Origin: Bradyrhizobium_A sp052115025
Lineage (GTDB): Bacteria; Pseudomonadota; Alphaproteobacteria; Rhizobiales; Xanthobacteraceae
Direction: 5' to 3'
Assembly: GCF_052115025.1 (NCBI RefSeq)
Contig: NZ_JBFRFW010000020.1
Span: forward strand, 1 to 64,000
Length of the DNA: 64,000 bases
Each line of letters starts with the position of its first letter. The first letter of the stretch is position 1. The notes below the pieces were generated by a model. That model made no database searches, was not told where the DNA came from, and saw only the letters and a program-made list of their open reading frames with translations. Positions 44,628-52,536 of the stretch are shown here, piece after piece. The position numbers and the translations under genes are program-made.

Positions 44628-44825
44628 TCAGCGCACGCCGGCCCTCACCACCGCCCGCGGGCGGCGCTCCGCCCGGACGACGCTGACGCGGGCGGGGATG
44701 CAGCCGCGCCGGTCCTGCGGCCAGGCGGTGGCCACATGGGCCATCGCCACGACGATCGGGGACAGGGCGATGGCGAGCGCCCGCGCCAGCACCAGGATCA
44801 CCCGCACCATATGCATGATGCCCAT
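44628..44825 (-). CDS. Possible small membrane/exported protein after ohr
   Basis: 65 residues starting MGIMHMVRVILVLARALAIA, a hydrophobic helix that could be a signal or membrane anchor, then an Arg-rich tail. It begins 10 bp after the ohr stop codon, with GAGGGCAG before its ATG. Nothing about the tail is family-like, and the frame sits in GC-rich DNA where such open frames arise by chance. Kept as a low-confidence member of the ohr unit. Confidence 0.4.
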   Translation of the reverse strand: MGIMHMVRVILVLARALAIALSPIVVAMAHVATAWPQDRRGCIPARVSVVRAERRPRAVVRAGVR

Positions 44826-44835
44826 GGCGCTGCCC

Positions 44836-45252
44836 TCACGCCACGCTCAGCGCGACATCGATGTTGCCGCGTGTCGCCCGCGAATACGGGCAGAGCTGGT
44901 GCGCGACCTCGACGACCTTGCGGGCGACGTCCGGCGCAAGGCCCGGCAGGCTGACATGGAGCCGCGCCTGCAGCTGGAACGCCTCCCCCGCTGTGCCGAG
45001 ATCGACCTCGGCATCGACAGCGACATCGCGCGGCAGCGTCACCCCGAGCGTCTGCGCGGCGCGGCCCATGGCGCCGATGAAGCAGGCCGACCAGCCGGCC
45101 GCGAACAATTGCTCCGGATTGGTGCCGGCGCCGGAACTGCCCGGCCGCGACAGCGCGATGTCGAGACGGCCGTCGGACGAGCGCGCCGCGCCGTCGCGGC
45201 CGCCGGTGGTGTGGGTCTTGGCGGTGTAGAGAACCTTGTCGATGCTGGTCAT
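44836..45252 (-). CDS. ohr: Organic hydroperoxide resistance protein Ohr
   Basis: 138 residues with AAGGAGAC before the ATG at 45252. The OsmC/Ohr fold carries the reactive cysteine pair Cys57 (GWSACFIGAM) and Cys121 (HQLCPYSRA). GTNPEQLFAAGWS and VALSVA-type ends fit. Ohr reduces organic hydroperoxides with dithiols (lipoylated proteins) as electron donors. It lies in a minus-strand unit after a DUF3551 gene and a Tat-exported hydrolase, divergent from the ohrR gene at 46814. Peroxide-responsive expression through OhrR is the known logic. Confidence 0.96.
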   Translation of the reverse strand: MTSIDKVLYTAKTHTTGGRDGAARSSDGRLDIALSRPGSSGAGTNPEQLFAAGWSACFIGAMGRAAQTLGVTLPRDVAVDAEVDLGTAGEAFQLQARLHVSLPGLAPDVARKVVEVAHQLCPYSRATRGNIDVALSVA

Positions 45253-45293
45253 GGTCAGTCTCCTTGGCTGGGATAAAGAGCGTTATGCGTGGG

Positions 45294-46346
45294 CTAGAGG
45301 CGGTCGACGTCGATCACCGCCTGGGCGAAGGCCTGCGGCGCCTCCTGCGGCAGGTTGTGGCCGATGCCGCCGGTGATCAGGCGATGCTCATAGCGGCCGG
45401 AAAACTTGCCGGCGTAGGCCGCGGGCTCCGGATGCGGCGCGCCGTTGGCGTCGCCTTCCAGGGTGATGGTCGGCACGGTGATGACCGGCGCCGCCGCGAG
45501 CCGCTGCTCGAGCGGATCGTAGAGCGTCTCGCCCGCGGCAAGGCCGAGCCGCCAGCGGTAGTTATGGATGACGACGGCGACATGGTCCGGATTGTCGAGC
45601 GCGAGCGCCGAGCGATCGAAGGTGGCGTCGTCGAAGCGCCACGTCGGCGAGGCGATCTGCCAGATCAGCTTTGCGAAATCATGCCGGTTCTTGTCATAGC
45701 CGGCGCGGCCGCGCTCGGTGGCGAAGTAATACTGATACCACCATTGCAGCTCGGCCTTCGGCGGCAGCGGCATCGCACCCGCCGCCTGGCTGCCGATCAG
45801 GTAGCCGCTCACCGAGACCAGACCCTTGACCCGCTCGGGCCACAGCGCCGCGACGATGTCGGCGGTGCGCGCGCCCCAGTCGCAGCCGGCGAGGATGGCG
45901 GTCTTGATCTTCAGCGCATCCATCAGCGCCACCGCATCGACCGCGACCACCGCCTGCTGTCCGTTGCGCACCGTGTCCGGCGACAGGAAGCGCGTGGTGC
46001 CGTAGCCGCGCAGGTAGGGAATGATGACGCGGTAGCCGCGCGCGGCGAGCAGCGGCGCGACATCGACATAGCTGTGGATGTCGTAGGGCCAGCCGTGCAG
46101 GCAGAGCACCACCGGGCCATCGGCCGGGCCAAGTTCGGCATAGCCGACATTGAGCAGGCCGGCGTCGATCTGCTTCAGCGGACCGAACGAGGTCTGGCTG
46201 CCCGGCTTGACCGCAGGCAGCGGTGCGGACTTCGCCGCGGGCTGTGCGCCTGCGGCTCCGCCGAAGACGGTCGCCGCGAGAGCAAGGGCCGCGGTGCCGA
46301 GGAAGCGGCGGCGCGGAAAGACGGGATCGAAGGTCTGGTTGGTCAT
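45294..46346 (-). CDS. Tat-exported alpha/beta hydrolase (epoxide hydrolase / dehalogenase-like)
   Basis: 350 residues from the ATG at 46346, preceded by GGGAAGGGC. The N-terminus FPRRRFLGTAALALAATV is a twin-arginine signal. The hydrolase core has VVLCLHGWPYDIHSYVDVA (HGWP oxyanion motif), a nucleophile elbow GCDWGARTADIVA with Asp as nucleophile, and a C-terminal GIGHNLPQEAPQA histidine. The Asp nucleophile fits the epoxide hydrolase / haloalkane dehalogenase clade. It is 41 bp before ohr and 40 bp after the DUF3551 gene, so it is probably induced with them by OhrR. A role in organic peroxide products is inferred from the unit only. Confidence 0.88.
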   Translation of the reverse strand: MTNQTFDPVFPRRRFLGTAALALAATVFGGAAGAQPAAKSAPLPAVKPGSQTSFGPLKQIDAGLLNVGYAELGPADGPVVLCLHGWPYDIHSYVDVAPLLAARGYRVIIPYLRGYGTTRFLSPDTVRNGQQAVVAVDAVALMDALKIKTAILAGCDWGARTADIVAALWPERVKGLVSVSGYLIGSQAAGAMPLPPKAELQWWYQYYFATERGRAGYDKNRHDFAKLIWQIASPTWRFDDATFDRSALALDNPDHVAVVIHNYRWRLGLAAGETLYDPLEQRLAAAPVITVPTITLEGDANGAPHPEPAAYAGKFSGRYEHRLITGGIGHNLPQEAPQAFAQAVIDVDRL

Positions 46347-46386
46347 GATGGAAGCCCTTCCCGGAACATCTGCCTTGCCGGCATCA

Positions 46387-46635
46387 TCAGCCGCGCGCAG
46401 GCATGAGGCGGACGCGATCATCGGCCGACAGGTCGATCGTGCAGTCCGCTCCGAGGCCGGACGCACTCGCCTGGCACTGAGCATAGCTCGTGAAGCCACA
46501 GTGCTCCTCGCCCTCGCCCATCAGGCAGAAGCTCTCGCCACGCGGCCCAGCCGGATCGGTCTTGGCGGCGGCGGAAGCCGTGACGGCGCCAAGCGCAAGG
46601 GCCGCGAGCACCAGGGTGGAATAGATCGTCTTCAT
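46387..46635 (-). CDS. Small exported DUF3551 protein, first gene of the ohr unit
   Basis: 82 residues from the ATG at 46635, preceded by GGAGACGAACC. Signal peptide MKTIYSTLVLAALALGAV, then SFCLMGEGEEHCGFTSYAQC and ASGLGADCTIDL with DUF3551 cysteines. The Gly-Glu-Glu-His-Cys stretch differs from the paralogue at 41639. It is the first gene of the ohr-containing transcription unit and faces ohrR, so it is likely peroxide-inducible. Function unknown. Confidence 0.83.
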   Translation of the reverse strand: MKTIYSTLVLAALALGAVTASAAAKTDPAGPRGESFCLMGEGEEHCGFTSYAQCQASASGLGADCTIDLSADDRVRLMPARG

Positions 46636-46813
46636 GGTTCGTCTCCATTGGTCCGCGCCCGGAAGCGCACTCTGAGTTAAATCGCGTACGCTTAATTCGG
46701 ATGCGGTATATAAACTGCCTGCCATCGCTGAAGTCAACCCTTCCGATTCAATCGGGCGCGATATATATTGATGCGATGCTTCACATCAGCGTGTGGTTCC
46801 CGGGAGTTCGACC
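46636..46813. promoter_or_regulatory. Divergent ohrR / ohr-unit promoter region with candidate sites
   Basis: The 178-bp gap carries two A/T-containing symmetric patches. TCAAT and ATTGA, 14 bp apart, lie at 46748-46771 and include TATATATTG, which could be the -10 of ohrR. A palindromic core GCGTACGC with flanking TTAA tracts lies at about 46676-46696. OhrR binding at such a divergent promoter is known for the family; the exact sites here are only suggested. Confidence 0.45.
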
Positions 46814-47332
46814 ATGAGCAGGACAGAAAAACCCACGGTTCCGTCGGAGCCGGCAACAACGCAGGCTGCCCCCCGGCTGTCGGATTTCCTTTGCTTTGCA
46901 ATCTATTCGGCCAACCTCGCCTATGGCCGGGCGTACAGGGTGATCCTCGAGGAGCTCGGCCTCACCTACCCCCAGTACATCGCCATCGTCTCGCTGTGGG
47001 AGGACGACAACCAGACCGTCAGCGGCCTCGGTGAGAAGATGTTCCTGGAATCCAACACGCTCACCCCGATCCTGAAGAAGCTCGAGGCGATGGGGTATGT
47101 GCGGCGGCAGCGCGATTCCGGTGATGAGCGGGTGGTTCGCGTCAGCCTGACCGATGCCGGCCGGCGGCTGCGGGAGAAGGGCCTGACCATGAACCTCGTC
47201 GAGGCGTCAGGGTTGAAGCCCGACGAATTCACCAAGATGCAGAAAGGCGTCGTGACGCTGCGCGACAACCTGTTGCGGCACGCCAGGGGAGACGATCAGG
47301 TCCGCGGCGCCGGCGCGCCAATGCCCGATTAG
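46814..47332 (+). CDS. ohrR: MarR-family organic peroxide sensor OhrR
   Basis: 172 residues from the ATG at 46814. MarR winged helix: LTYPQYIAIVSLWEDDNQTV, the recognition region FLESNTLTPILKKLEAMGYV and wing RQRDSGDERVVRVSLTDAG. The reactive cysteine of OhrR is at residue 27 in FLCFAIYSANLAYGRAY. Oxidation of this cysteine by organic hydroperoxide releases DNA in the known family. It is divergent from DUF3551 - hydrolase - ohr, the classical regulator-target arrangement. A short N-terminal extension precedes the core. Confidence 0.94.
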   Translation: MSRTEKPTVPSEPATTQAAPRLSDFLCFAIYSANLAYGRAYRVILEELGLTYPQYIAIVSLWEDDNQTVSGLGEKMFLESNTLTPILKKLEAMGYVRRQRDSGDERVVRVSLTDAGRRLREKGLTMNLVEASGLKPDEFTKMQKGVVTLRDNLLRHARGDDQVRGAGAPMPD

Positions 47333-47559
47333 GCTGAGCCCCCCGGACGACGTCCAGTCACCGGTCTTCCATCGAGAGAGCGACGTCCGCGCCGCCGCCG
47401 ATTTCATTCCATCGAAGCGAAACCATGACCGCGGTGCGCCGTACTTCGAACGACGCCGGACGCCGCGGCGCTTCCTCGCGGCGACGGGTGTCGCTTGCCC
47501 TGCGCAAAGCCGAGCCTCGCGGACGTCCGCGGACCGGCCGCTCTCATTGGAGAAGATCG

Positions 47560-48108
47560 ATGCCGAAGTTGAATGCGATTTTGACAGCTGCCGCCGTCGG
47601 CGCGCTGATGATCACCGCCCAGATCGCGCCGCTCGCGGCGAAGGACAAGACGGTGATGGTCGGCGGCGCGCCGATGTATCCGTCGAAGAACATCATCGAC
47701 AACGCCGTCCACTCGCGCGACCACACCACGCTGGTGGCCGCGGTGAAGGCCGCCGGCCTCGTCGACACCCTGTCCGGCCCGGGACCGTTCACCGTGTTCG
47801 CGCCGACCAACGCCGCCTTCGGCAAGCTGCCCAAGGGCACGGTCGAGACGCTGGTGAAGCCCGAGAACAAGGCGACGCTGACCAAGATCCTGACCTATCA
47901 CGTGGTGCCTGGCCGCCTGCAGGCCGCCGACCTCACCGACGGCAAGGTCCTGACCACGGTCGAAGGCGAAATGCTGACGGTGAAGAACTCCGGCGGCGTG
48001 ATCTCGCTGGTCGATTCCAAGGGCGGCGCCTCGCGCGTCACCATCCCGAACGTCAACCAGTCGAACGGCGTGATTCACGTCGTCAACAGCGTGCTGCTGC
48101 CGAGCTGA
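47560..48108 (+). CDS. Secreted fasciclin-domain protein
   Basis: 182 residues from the ATG at 47560, preceded by TTGGAGAAG. Signal peptide MPKLNAILTAAAVGALM, cleavage near PLAAKD. One FAS1 domain follows at about 45-180: HTTLVAAVKAAGLVDTLSG, GPFTVFAPTNAAFGKLPKGT, LTKILTYHVVPGRL and SNGVIHVVNSVLLPS. FAS1 proteins are extracellular adhesion or matrix proteins; in bacteria they are often periplasmic or surface-bound. It is not in an operon here. The frame is open upstream without family similarity. Confidence 0.93.
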   Translation: MPKLNAILTAAAVGALMITAQIAPLAAKDKTVMVGGAPMYPSKNIIDNAVHSRDHTTLVAAVKAAGLVDTLSGPGPFTVFAPTNAAFGKLPKGTVETLVKPENKATLTKILTYHVVPGRLQAADLTDGKVLTTVEGEMLTVKNSGGVISLVDSKGGASRVTIPNVNQSNGVIHVVNSVLLPS

Positions 48109-48370
48109 GCGGCCAGCATGCCGGTGTGACGCCGTCACATCAGTCCCGGATGCGACGGCGCTTTGCACCAGCCCCGCTGCTGCCACCAGCAGCGGGGCCA
48201 GGCGCGCGGCGATGTCCGTCCCGCATCGCCGTGCCCGAACCACGACATGCGATGGCCACGCGGCCCACGCAGGCCTGCGTGACGTTGACAGCGCAGCACC
48301 GACCGCTCTGCAATGGAGTGGGAACGGCTGCAGGGACTGTCTGCGGGGTGCGGACCGGCATTTCGAGCGC

Positions 48371-48574
48371 TGCGCATTCGCTGCCTGCGAGCGCCCGAGC
48401 ATCCCCGGCCTGTCCATGGTCGGCGACGTGCTGTTTCCGCCGGAAGAGGCCAGCTACGACTTCGCCACCAGGCATCCCGCGATCCACGCCTGCCTCGGCC
48501 GCGTCCGCGCGCTGCCGGGCTGGCAGGCGCCATACGACCTGCTCCCGGGACAGCGGTTGCCGCGCTACGTCTGA
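48371..48574 (+). pseudogene. C-terminal relic of a glutathione S-transferase-like gene
   Basis: The frame from 48371 reads FAACERPSIPGLSMVGDVLF and then HPAIHACLGRVRALPGW, QAPYDLLPGQRLPRY and stop. This is the pattern of the last ~65 residues of GST C-terminal domains (ERPTIADxSMVG, ALPGW, YDLLPG). No N-terminal thioredoxin-like part is present upstream; the frame before it is without similarity. The relic is thus truncated. Its last 10 bp overlap the 3' end of the oppositely oriented Ldh2-family gene. Confidence 0.6.
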
Positions 48575-49557
48575 GGCTGCGCCGCAGCCAGCGCCTCGGC
48601 GGGAATGACAAGGCCGTCACGCACCGCCACCTCGCGCAGCGCAAAGCGCCGTGCCCCCGGCAGGCGAGCGCCGTCCTGCGTGGTGATCGAGGCCGCCAGC
48701 GCCGTCATCAGCGGCGCGAAGCGATCGTGGCCAAAGGCACGGGGATCGAACGCGATGATGAGCTGGCCCGTGCCGGACGGACCGCCTTCGCCATCGAGGA
48801 AGGAGCTGGCGCTCGCCGACAGCGCGGCACCGGCAAGGCACACCGCCAGCACCTCGACGATCGCTGCGAGCGCCGCGCCCTTGGCGTCGCCAAGCGGCGT
48901 CATGGTGCCCTTGAGGCCGGCGGCAGGATCAGTCGTCGGGTGACCGTCGGCGTCGAGCGCCCAGCCCTCGGGAATGGCCTCGCCGCGCTGCTTCGCCGCC
49001 ACGAGGTTACCGCGCGCCACTTTCGATACCGACAGGTCCACCACCAGCGGCGGCGCGCCGTCACGCGGCGCGGCAAACGCGATCGGGTTGGTGCCGAACA
49101 CCGGCACGCGGCCGCCCCATGGCGCCATTGCCGCCGGCGTGTTGGCGACCATCAGCGCCACAAGGTTCGCATTCGCCAGCCGCTCGACATGCCAACCGGC
49201 GGCGCCGCAATGGCTGGAGCGATGGATCGCGGCGGTCGCAACGCCCTGGCTCGCCGCGAGCGGCGGCAGCTCACGGAGCGCAAGGTCGATCGCGGGATAG
49301 GCAAAACCATGCGCCGCATCGATCGCCAGCACCGCCGGCGCGGCGCGCGTTGCGACCGGCGTGGCCTGACCGTCCACCTTGCCGCTCTTCAGCAGTGTCA
49401 GATAAGTCGGGATGCGCGTCAGCCCATGGCCCTTCAGCCCATCCGCCTCCGCCGTCACCAGCGCCCGCGCCACCGCGCGCGCGTTGTCCGCGCTGCAGCC
49501 ATGGCGCGCGAACACCTCGGCGGCCCAGGCCGTAGCATCGGCGAGGCTGAGTTTCAT
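48565..49557 (-). CDS. Ldh2-family (malate/L-lactate/sulfolactate dehydrogenase) oxidoreductase
   Basis: 330 residues from the ATG at 49557. Ldh2/YlbC-type NAD(P)-dependent fold: ALVTAEADGLKGHGLTRIPT, AAIHRSSHCGAAGWHVE (catalytic His region), VFGTNPIAFAAPRDG, and the Asp/Gly-rich VVDLSVSKVARG. Members include malate/L-lactate dehydrogenases, delta1-piperideine-2-carboxylate reductases, and the (R)-sulfolactate dehydrogenase ComC. It is on the same strand as the split UxaA/Suy-type lyase 247 bp upstream and separated by a family B repeat. If that lyase is SuyAB, this would be the matching dehydrogenase; otherwise the substrate is an unknown 2-hydroxy or 2-oxo acid. Confidence 0.87.
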   Translation of the reverse strand: MKLSLADATAWAAEVFARHGCSADNARAVARALVTAEADGLKGHGLTRIPTYLTLLKSGKVDGQATPVATRAAPAVLAIDAAHGFAYPAIDLALRELPPLAASQGVATAAIHRSSHCGAAGWHVERLANANLVALMVANTPAAMAPWGGRVPVFGTNPIAFAAPRDGAPPLVVDLSVSKVARGNLVAAKQRGEAIPEGWALDADGHPTTDPAAGLKGTMTPLGDAKGAALAAIVEVLAVCLAGAALSASASSFLDGEGGPSGTGQLIIAFDPRAFGHDRFAPLMTALAASITTQDGARLPGARRFALREVAVRDGLVIPAEALAAAQPQT

Positions 49558-49626
49558 GGGCGGCTCCTGACGCGAGTAGCGCGCAAGTGTAGCGGCAACG
49601 ACGGATCGGAGCGACATCGAAAGACC

Positions 49627-49728
49627 GTCATTCCGGACGCCGCGCAACGGCGATCCGGAATCTCGACCGCACCACCAGAGGCAATGCCGAGATTCCAGGT
49701 TCGTCGCTTTGCGACGCCCCGGAATGAC
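49627..49728. repeat. Palindromic intergenic repeat, family B (long copy)
   Basis: Outer arms GTCATTCCGG and CCGGAATGAC are exact complements 82 bp apart. Inside lies a shorter hairpin (ACGCCGCGCA / GCGGCGATCCGG-like) and the segment CGAGATTCCAGGTTCGTCGC. It matches the element at 26765-26796 in its first half. Confidence 0.8.
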
Positions 49729-49804
49729 CAGAAGCGACCCGAGCCGTCTTTTGAGAGCAACGTCCTTGTCATGACGCTGAGAGTATGAAAGCCCCTCACA
49801 TGCC

Positions 49805-51088
49805 TCACGCGCTGCGATAGAGCTTGGTGAGACTGAACTCGCGGTGGCCGAGCGCTTCGGCGGCGGTGAGGCGGCCGTTGGCGGTGCGCACGATCATGTC
49901 GATGAGGGCGTCGCCGGCCTCGGAGATCGTGAGGTCGCGGCGCAGGATGCCGGTGACGTCGCAGTCGATGTGCTCGGGCATGGTGCGCAGCGTCTTCGGA
50001 TTGCCGGAGATCTTGATCACCGGCACGATCGGATTGCCGATGACGTTGCCCTGGCCGGTCGGGAAGGTGTGCACGACATAGCCGCCGGCCGCCATCAGCG
50101 TGACGCATTCCGCTGCCGCAGACGATGAATCCATGAAGTACAGCCCCGGCCCCTTGGCCGGCGTCTCCGCCGGCTCGAGGATATCGATATAGCGCGAGGT
50201 GCGGCCGATCTTCTCGAGGTTGCCGAGCGCCTTCTCCTCGATGGTGGTGAGGCCGCCGGCGATGTTGCCCTTGGTCGGCTGGCTGTCGGAGAGGTCAGAG
50301 GTCTTGTGCGCCTCGATCACCTCGTCCTGATAGGCCTTCCACATCCGATACCAGCGCTCGCCAACCTCCGGGCTCGCGGCGCGCGCCTTGCACAGATGCT
50401 CGGCGCCGGTGATTTCCGAGGTCTCGCCGAACACGCCATAGATGCCCCTGGGCAGCAGCTTGTCATACATGTTGCCGACGGTCGGGCATGACGACAGGCC
50501 CGTGGTGGTGTCGGACTCGCCGCACTTGGTCGAGATCCACAGCTCCGACAGCTCACACGGCTCGCGCTGCAGCTCGGATGCCCATTGCAGATAGTCCTTC
50601 GCCACGTAGGACGCTTTGGCGATGGTGGCGATGTCGCCATGCTCCTCGATGCCGAAGCCGGCGACCGGCTTGCCGGTTGTCGCGATGCCGTCGACGACGA
50701 CCTTGGTCCAGGCCGGTTCGATGCCGATGACCACCACGGCGGCGACATTGGGGTTGCTGCCGGTGCCGATCAGGGTGCGGAAATACAGCTCGAGATCTCT
50801 GCCGAACTGCAGCCGGCCGTAGGCATGCGGGATCGCCAGCACGCCCTTGACGTTGTTGGCGACCGCCTCGCAGGCGGCGTTCGACAGATCGTCGAGCGGC
50901 AGGATCAGCACATGGTTGCGCACGCCGACGCGGCCATTCTCGCGCCGCCAGCCGGTAATCGCAGTCGATCCGCTGCGCTTGACCGCGGGCGCCTTGTAGG
51001 CCGGCATCTCGATGGCGCGCCCGCGCACGTCGGCGAGCTGGGTCTTCGCCTGATTGTAGTCTGCGACGATCGATACGGAATTCGACAT
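49805..51088 (-). CDS. suyB: UxaA-family lyase large subunit, (2R)-sulfolactate sulfo-lyase beta-like
   Basis: 427 residues from the ATG at 51088. UxaA/GarD large-domain pattern: GWRRENGRVGVRNHVLILP, AIPHAYGRLQFGRDL, GTGSNPNVAAVVVIG, WISTKCGESDTTTGLSSCPT (cysteines likely binding Fe or an Fe-S centre), DSSSAAAECVTLMAAGGYVV, TGQGNVIGNPIVPVIK and ALGHREFSLTKLYRS. The small SAF-domain partner is a separate gene 7 bp upstream, as in SuyAB and split altronate dehydratases. SuyAB cleaves (2R)-sulfolactate to pyruvate and sulfite. The Suy assignment rests on overall resemblance and the adjacent Ldh2 gene; another hydroxyacid dehydratase is the alternative. Confidence 0.68.
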   Translation of the reverse strand: MSNSVSIVADYNQAKTQLADVRGRAIEMPAYKAPAVKRSGSTAITGWRRENGRVGVRNHVLILPLDDLSNAACEAVANNVKGVLAIPHAYGRLQFGRDLELYFRTLIGTGSNPNVAAVVVIGIEPAWTKVVVDGIATTGKPVAGFGIEEHGDIATIAKASYVAKDYLQWASELQREPCELSELWISTKCGESDTTTGLSSCPTVGNMYDKLLPRGIYGVFGETSEITGAEHLCKARAASPEVGERWYRMWKAYQDEVIEAHKTSDLSDSQPTKGNIAGGLTTIEEKALGNLEKIGRTSRYIDILEPAETPAKGPGLYFMDSSSAAAECVTLMAAGGYVVHTFPTGQGNVIGNPIVPVIKISGNPKTLRTMPEHIDCDVTGILRRDLTISEAGDALIDMIVRTANGRLTAAEALGHREFSLTKLYRSA

Positions 51089-51095
51089 GAGAACC

Positions 51096-51383
51096 TCACC
51101 AGCGCTTGGTCTTGGCATTGTGGACGTGAAGGTGCTCGCCCTTGCCGATCGCCGCCTTGGTGATGCCGACATCCTCGCCGTATTTCCACACCGTGGCCTG
51201 CGCCGGGATATCCGTCAGCGCCACCTTGTGACCGATCGGAATGTCCATTGTCGCGGTCAGGCGGAACGTGGTGTCGGTCTCGGTGATCAGGCACAGCATG
51301 TCGGTGCCGGCCGTCAGGCCTTCGACCACCACGACACCGCAATTGTCTTTCGGCGAATGAATGAGACAGTGGGGATGACTCAT
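51096..51383 (-). CDS. suyA: UxaA-family lyase small (SAF) subunit, (2R)-sulfolactate sulfo-lyase alpha-like
   Basis: 95 residues from the ATG at 51383. SAF-type small subunit: DNCGVVVVEGLTAGTDML, DIPIGHKVALTDIPAQA, VWKYGEDVGITKAAIGKGEH and the ending HVHNAKTKRW, which is very close to the known SuyA tail and to other split UxaA small subunits. It pairs with the large subunit 7 bp downstream, so the two are translated together. The same substrate uncertainty applies. It faces the GntR gene across a family A repeat. Confidence 0.68.
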   Translation of the reverse strand: MSHPHCLIHSPKDNCGVVVVEGLTAGTDMLCLITETDTTFRLTATMDIPIGHKVALTDIPAQATVWKYGEDVGITKAAIGKGEHLHVHNAKTKRW

Positions 51384-51436
51384 GGCGCTTGTCCTCGCGA
51401 GCAACGATCAAAATCGTTCCGCGCATCACACCGCCG

Positions 51437-51560
51437 CTCCTCATCCTGAGGAGACGCGCAGCGTCGTCTCGAAGGATGAGGTTAATTGTCCAGCAGCACG
51501 CGTCGCGGCCCGGGCCTCATGGTTCGAGATGCGGCCTTACGGCCGCTCCTCACCATGAGG
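51437..51560. repeat. Paired-hairpin intergenic repeat, family A copy 4
   Basis: GCTCCTCATCCTGAGGAG with GTCTCGAAGGATGAGG, then GCCTCATGGTTCGAGATG with GCTCCTCACCATGAGG. It occupies the divergent gap between the lyase unit and the GntR gene, just left of the operator at 51573. Confidence 0.85.
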
Positions 51561-51572
51561 AGGTGAGCTGAA

Positions 51573-51593
51573 GTCTTGTATAAGATATAAGAC
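51573..51593. promoter_or_regulatory. Candidate GntR operator
   Basis: A 21-bp near-palindrome: arms GTCTT and AAGAC, inner arms TAT and ATA, centre A at 51583; only two base pairs (positions 6/16 and 10/12) fail. It lies 17 bp upstream of the GntR start. It is A/T-rich in a GC-rich region, as expected for an operator that autoregulates the gene and possibly the divergent lyase unit. Confidence 0.65.
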
Positions 51594-51610
51594 CTGATAG
51601 GCTGTCAACG

Positions 51611-52381
51611 ATGAAGCGCGCCCCCCTCCGTCATGGTGCCGGGACCGCCGCAGGCGCTGCGCGCCGCGCGGCGACGCCGGATTTCCGGCCGCTGTACCGC
51701 CAGGTGAAGGACGCGCTGGTGCGCCGCATCGCCGAGGGGCGCTGGACGCCGGACAAGGCGATCCCGAGCGAGTTCGAGCTCGCCGCCGATCTCGGCGTCA
51801 GCCAGGGCACGGTGCGCAAGGCGCTCGACGAGATGGCTGGCGAGAACCTGCTGGTGCGCTACCAGGGCCGCGGCACCTTCGTCGCCGCCCATGACGAGCC
51901 GCGCATCCTGTTCCAGTTCTTCAAGCTGACACCGGACGATGGCGCGCGCGTCTATCCCGAAAGCCGCGTGCTCACGGCCGGCGAGATCAAGGCGCCGCGC
52001 GCCACCGCGGCGGCGCTGGCGCTGCCGGCGGTGTCCCGGGTGATCCGCATCCGCCGGCTGCGCTCGCTCGCGGGAAAGCCGGCGATCGTCGAGACGATCC
52101 TGCTGCCGGCGGCGCGCTTCGCGCGGCTCACCGACGCGCCGATCCCGAACAATCTCTATCAGCTCTACGCCACCCGTTTCGGCGCCCGCATCGCCCGCGC
52201 CGAGGAGCGGCTGAAGGCGGTCGCCCTGTCGGCGGCGGATGCCGGCGCGCTCGGCGCCAAGCCAGGCACGCCGGCGCTGCTGATCGACCGCGTCGCCTTC
52301 GATCTCGACGGCCGCGCGGTCGAACACCGCCTCAGTGCCTGCCTGACGGATGCGGCCCACTATCTGTCGGACCTGAAATGA
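51611..52381 (+). CDS. GntR-family transcriptional regulator with UTRA domain (HutC type)
   Basis: 256 residues. The winged helix (about 25-90) has LYRQVKDALVRRIAEGRWTP, PSEFELAADLGVSQGTVRKA and YQGRGTFVAAHD. The UTRA ligand domain (about 105-250) has ARVYPESRVLTAGE, VIRIRRLRSLAGKPAIVETI and LSACLTDAAHYLSDL. HutC-type regulators bind a small metabolite and derepress catabolic genes. It is divergent from the SuyAB-like genes and followed by a Bug-type receptor, so it probably controls uptake and breakdown of the same substrate. The operator-like palindrome at 51573 supports autoregulation. Confidence 0.92.
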   Translation: MKRAPLRHGAGTAAGAARRAATPDFRPLYRQVKDALVRRIAEGRWTPDKAIPSEFELAADLGVSQGTVRKALDEMAGENLLVRYQGRGTFVAAHDEPRILFQFFKLTPDDGARVYPESRVLTAGEIKAPRATAAALALPAVSRVIRIRRLRSLAGKPAIVETILLPAARFARLTDAPIPNNLYQLYATRFGARIARAEERLKAVALSAADAGALGAKPGTPALLIDRVAFDLDGRAVEHRLSACLTDAAHYLSDLK

Positions 52382-52536
52382 GATAACGGACGACACGCCG
52401 GATATCAGACATCCCCGCCACATTTCGGCGTCATCATGGATTGCGACCTGACCACCCGCTGACGACCGGCACCGCTCCTTTCGAACCGCTCCACTGCATT
52501 CTGAAGTCACGCTTCTTTCGAGGAAGGACGACAAGA

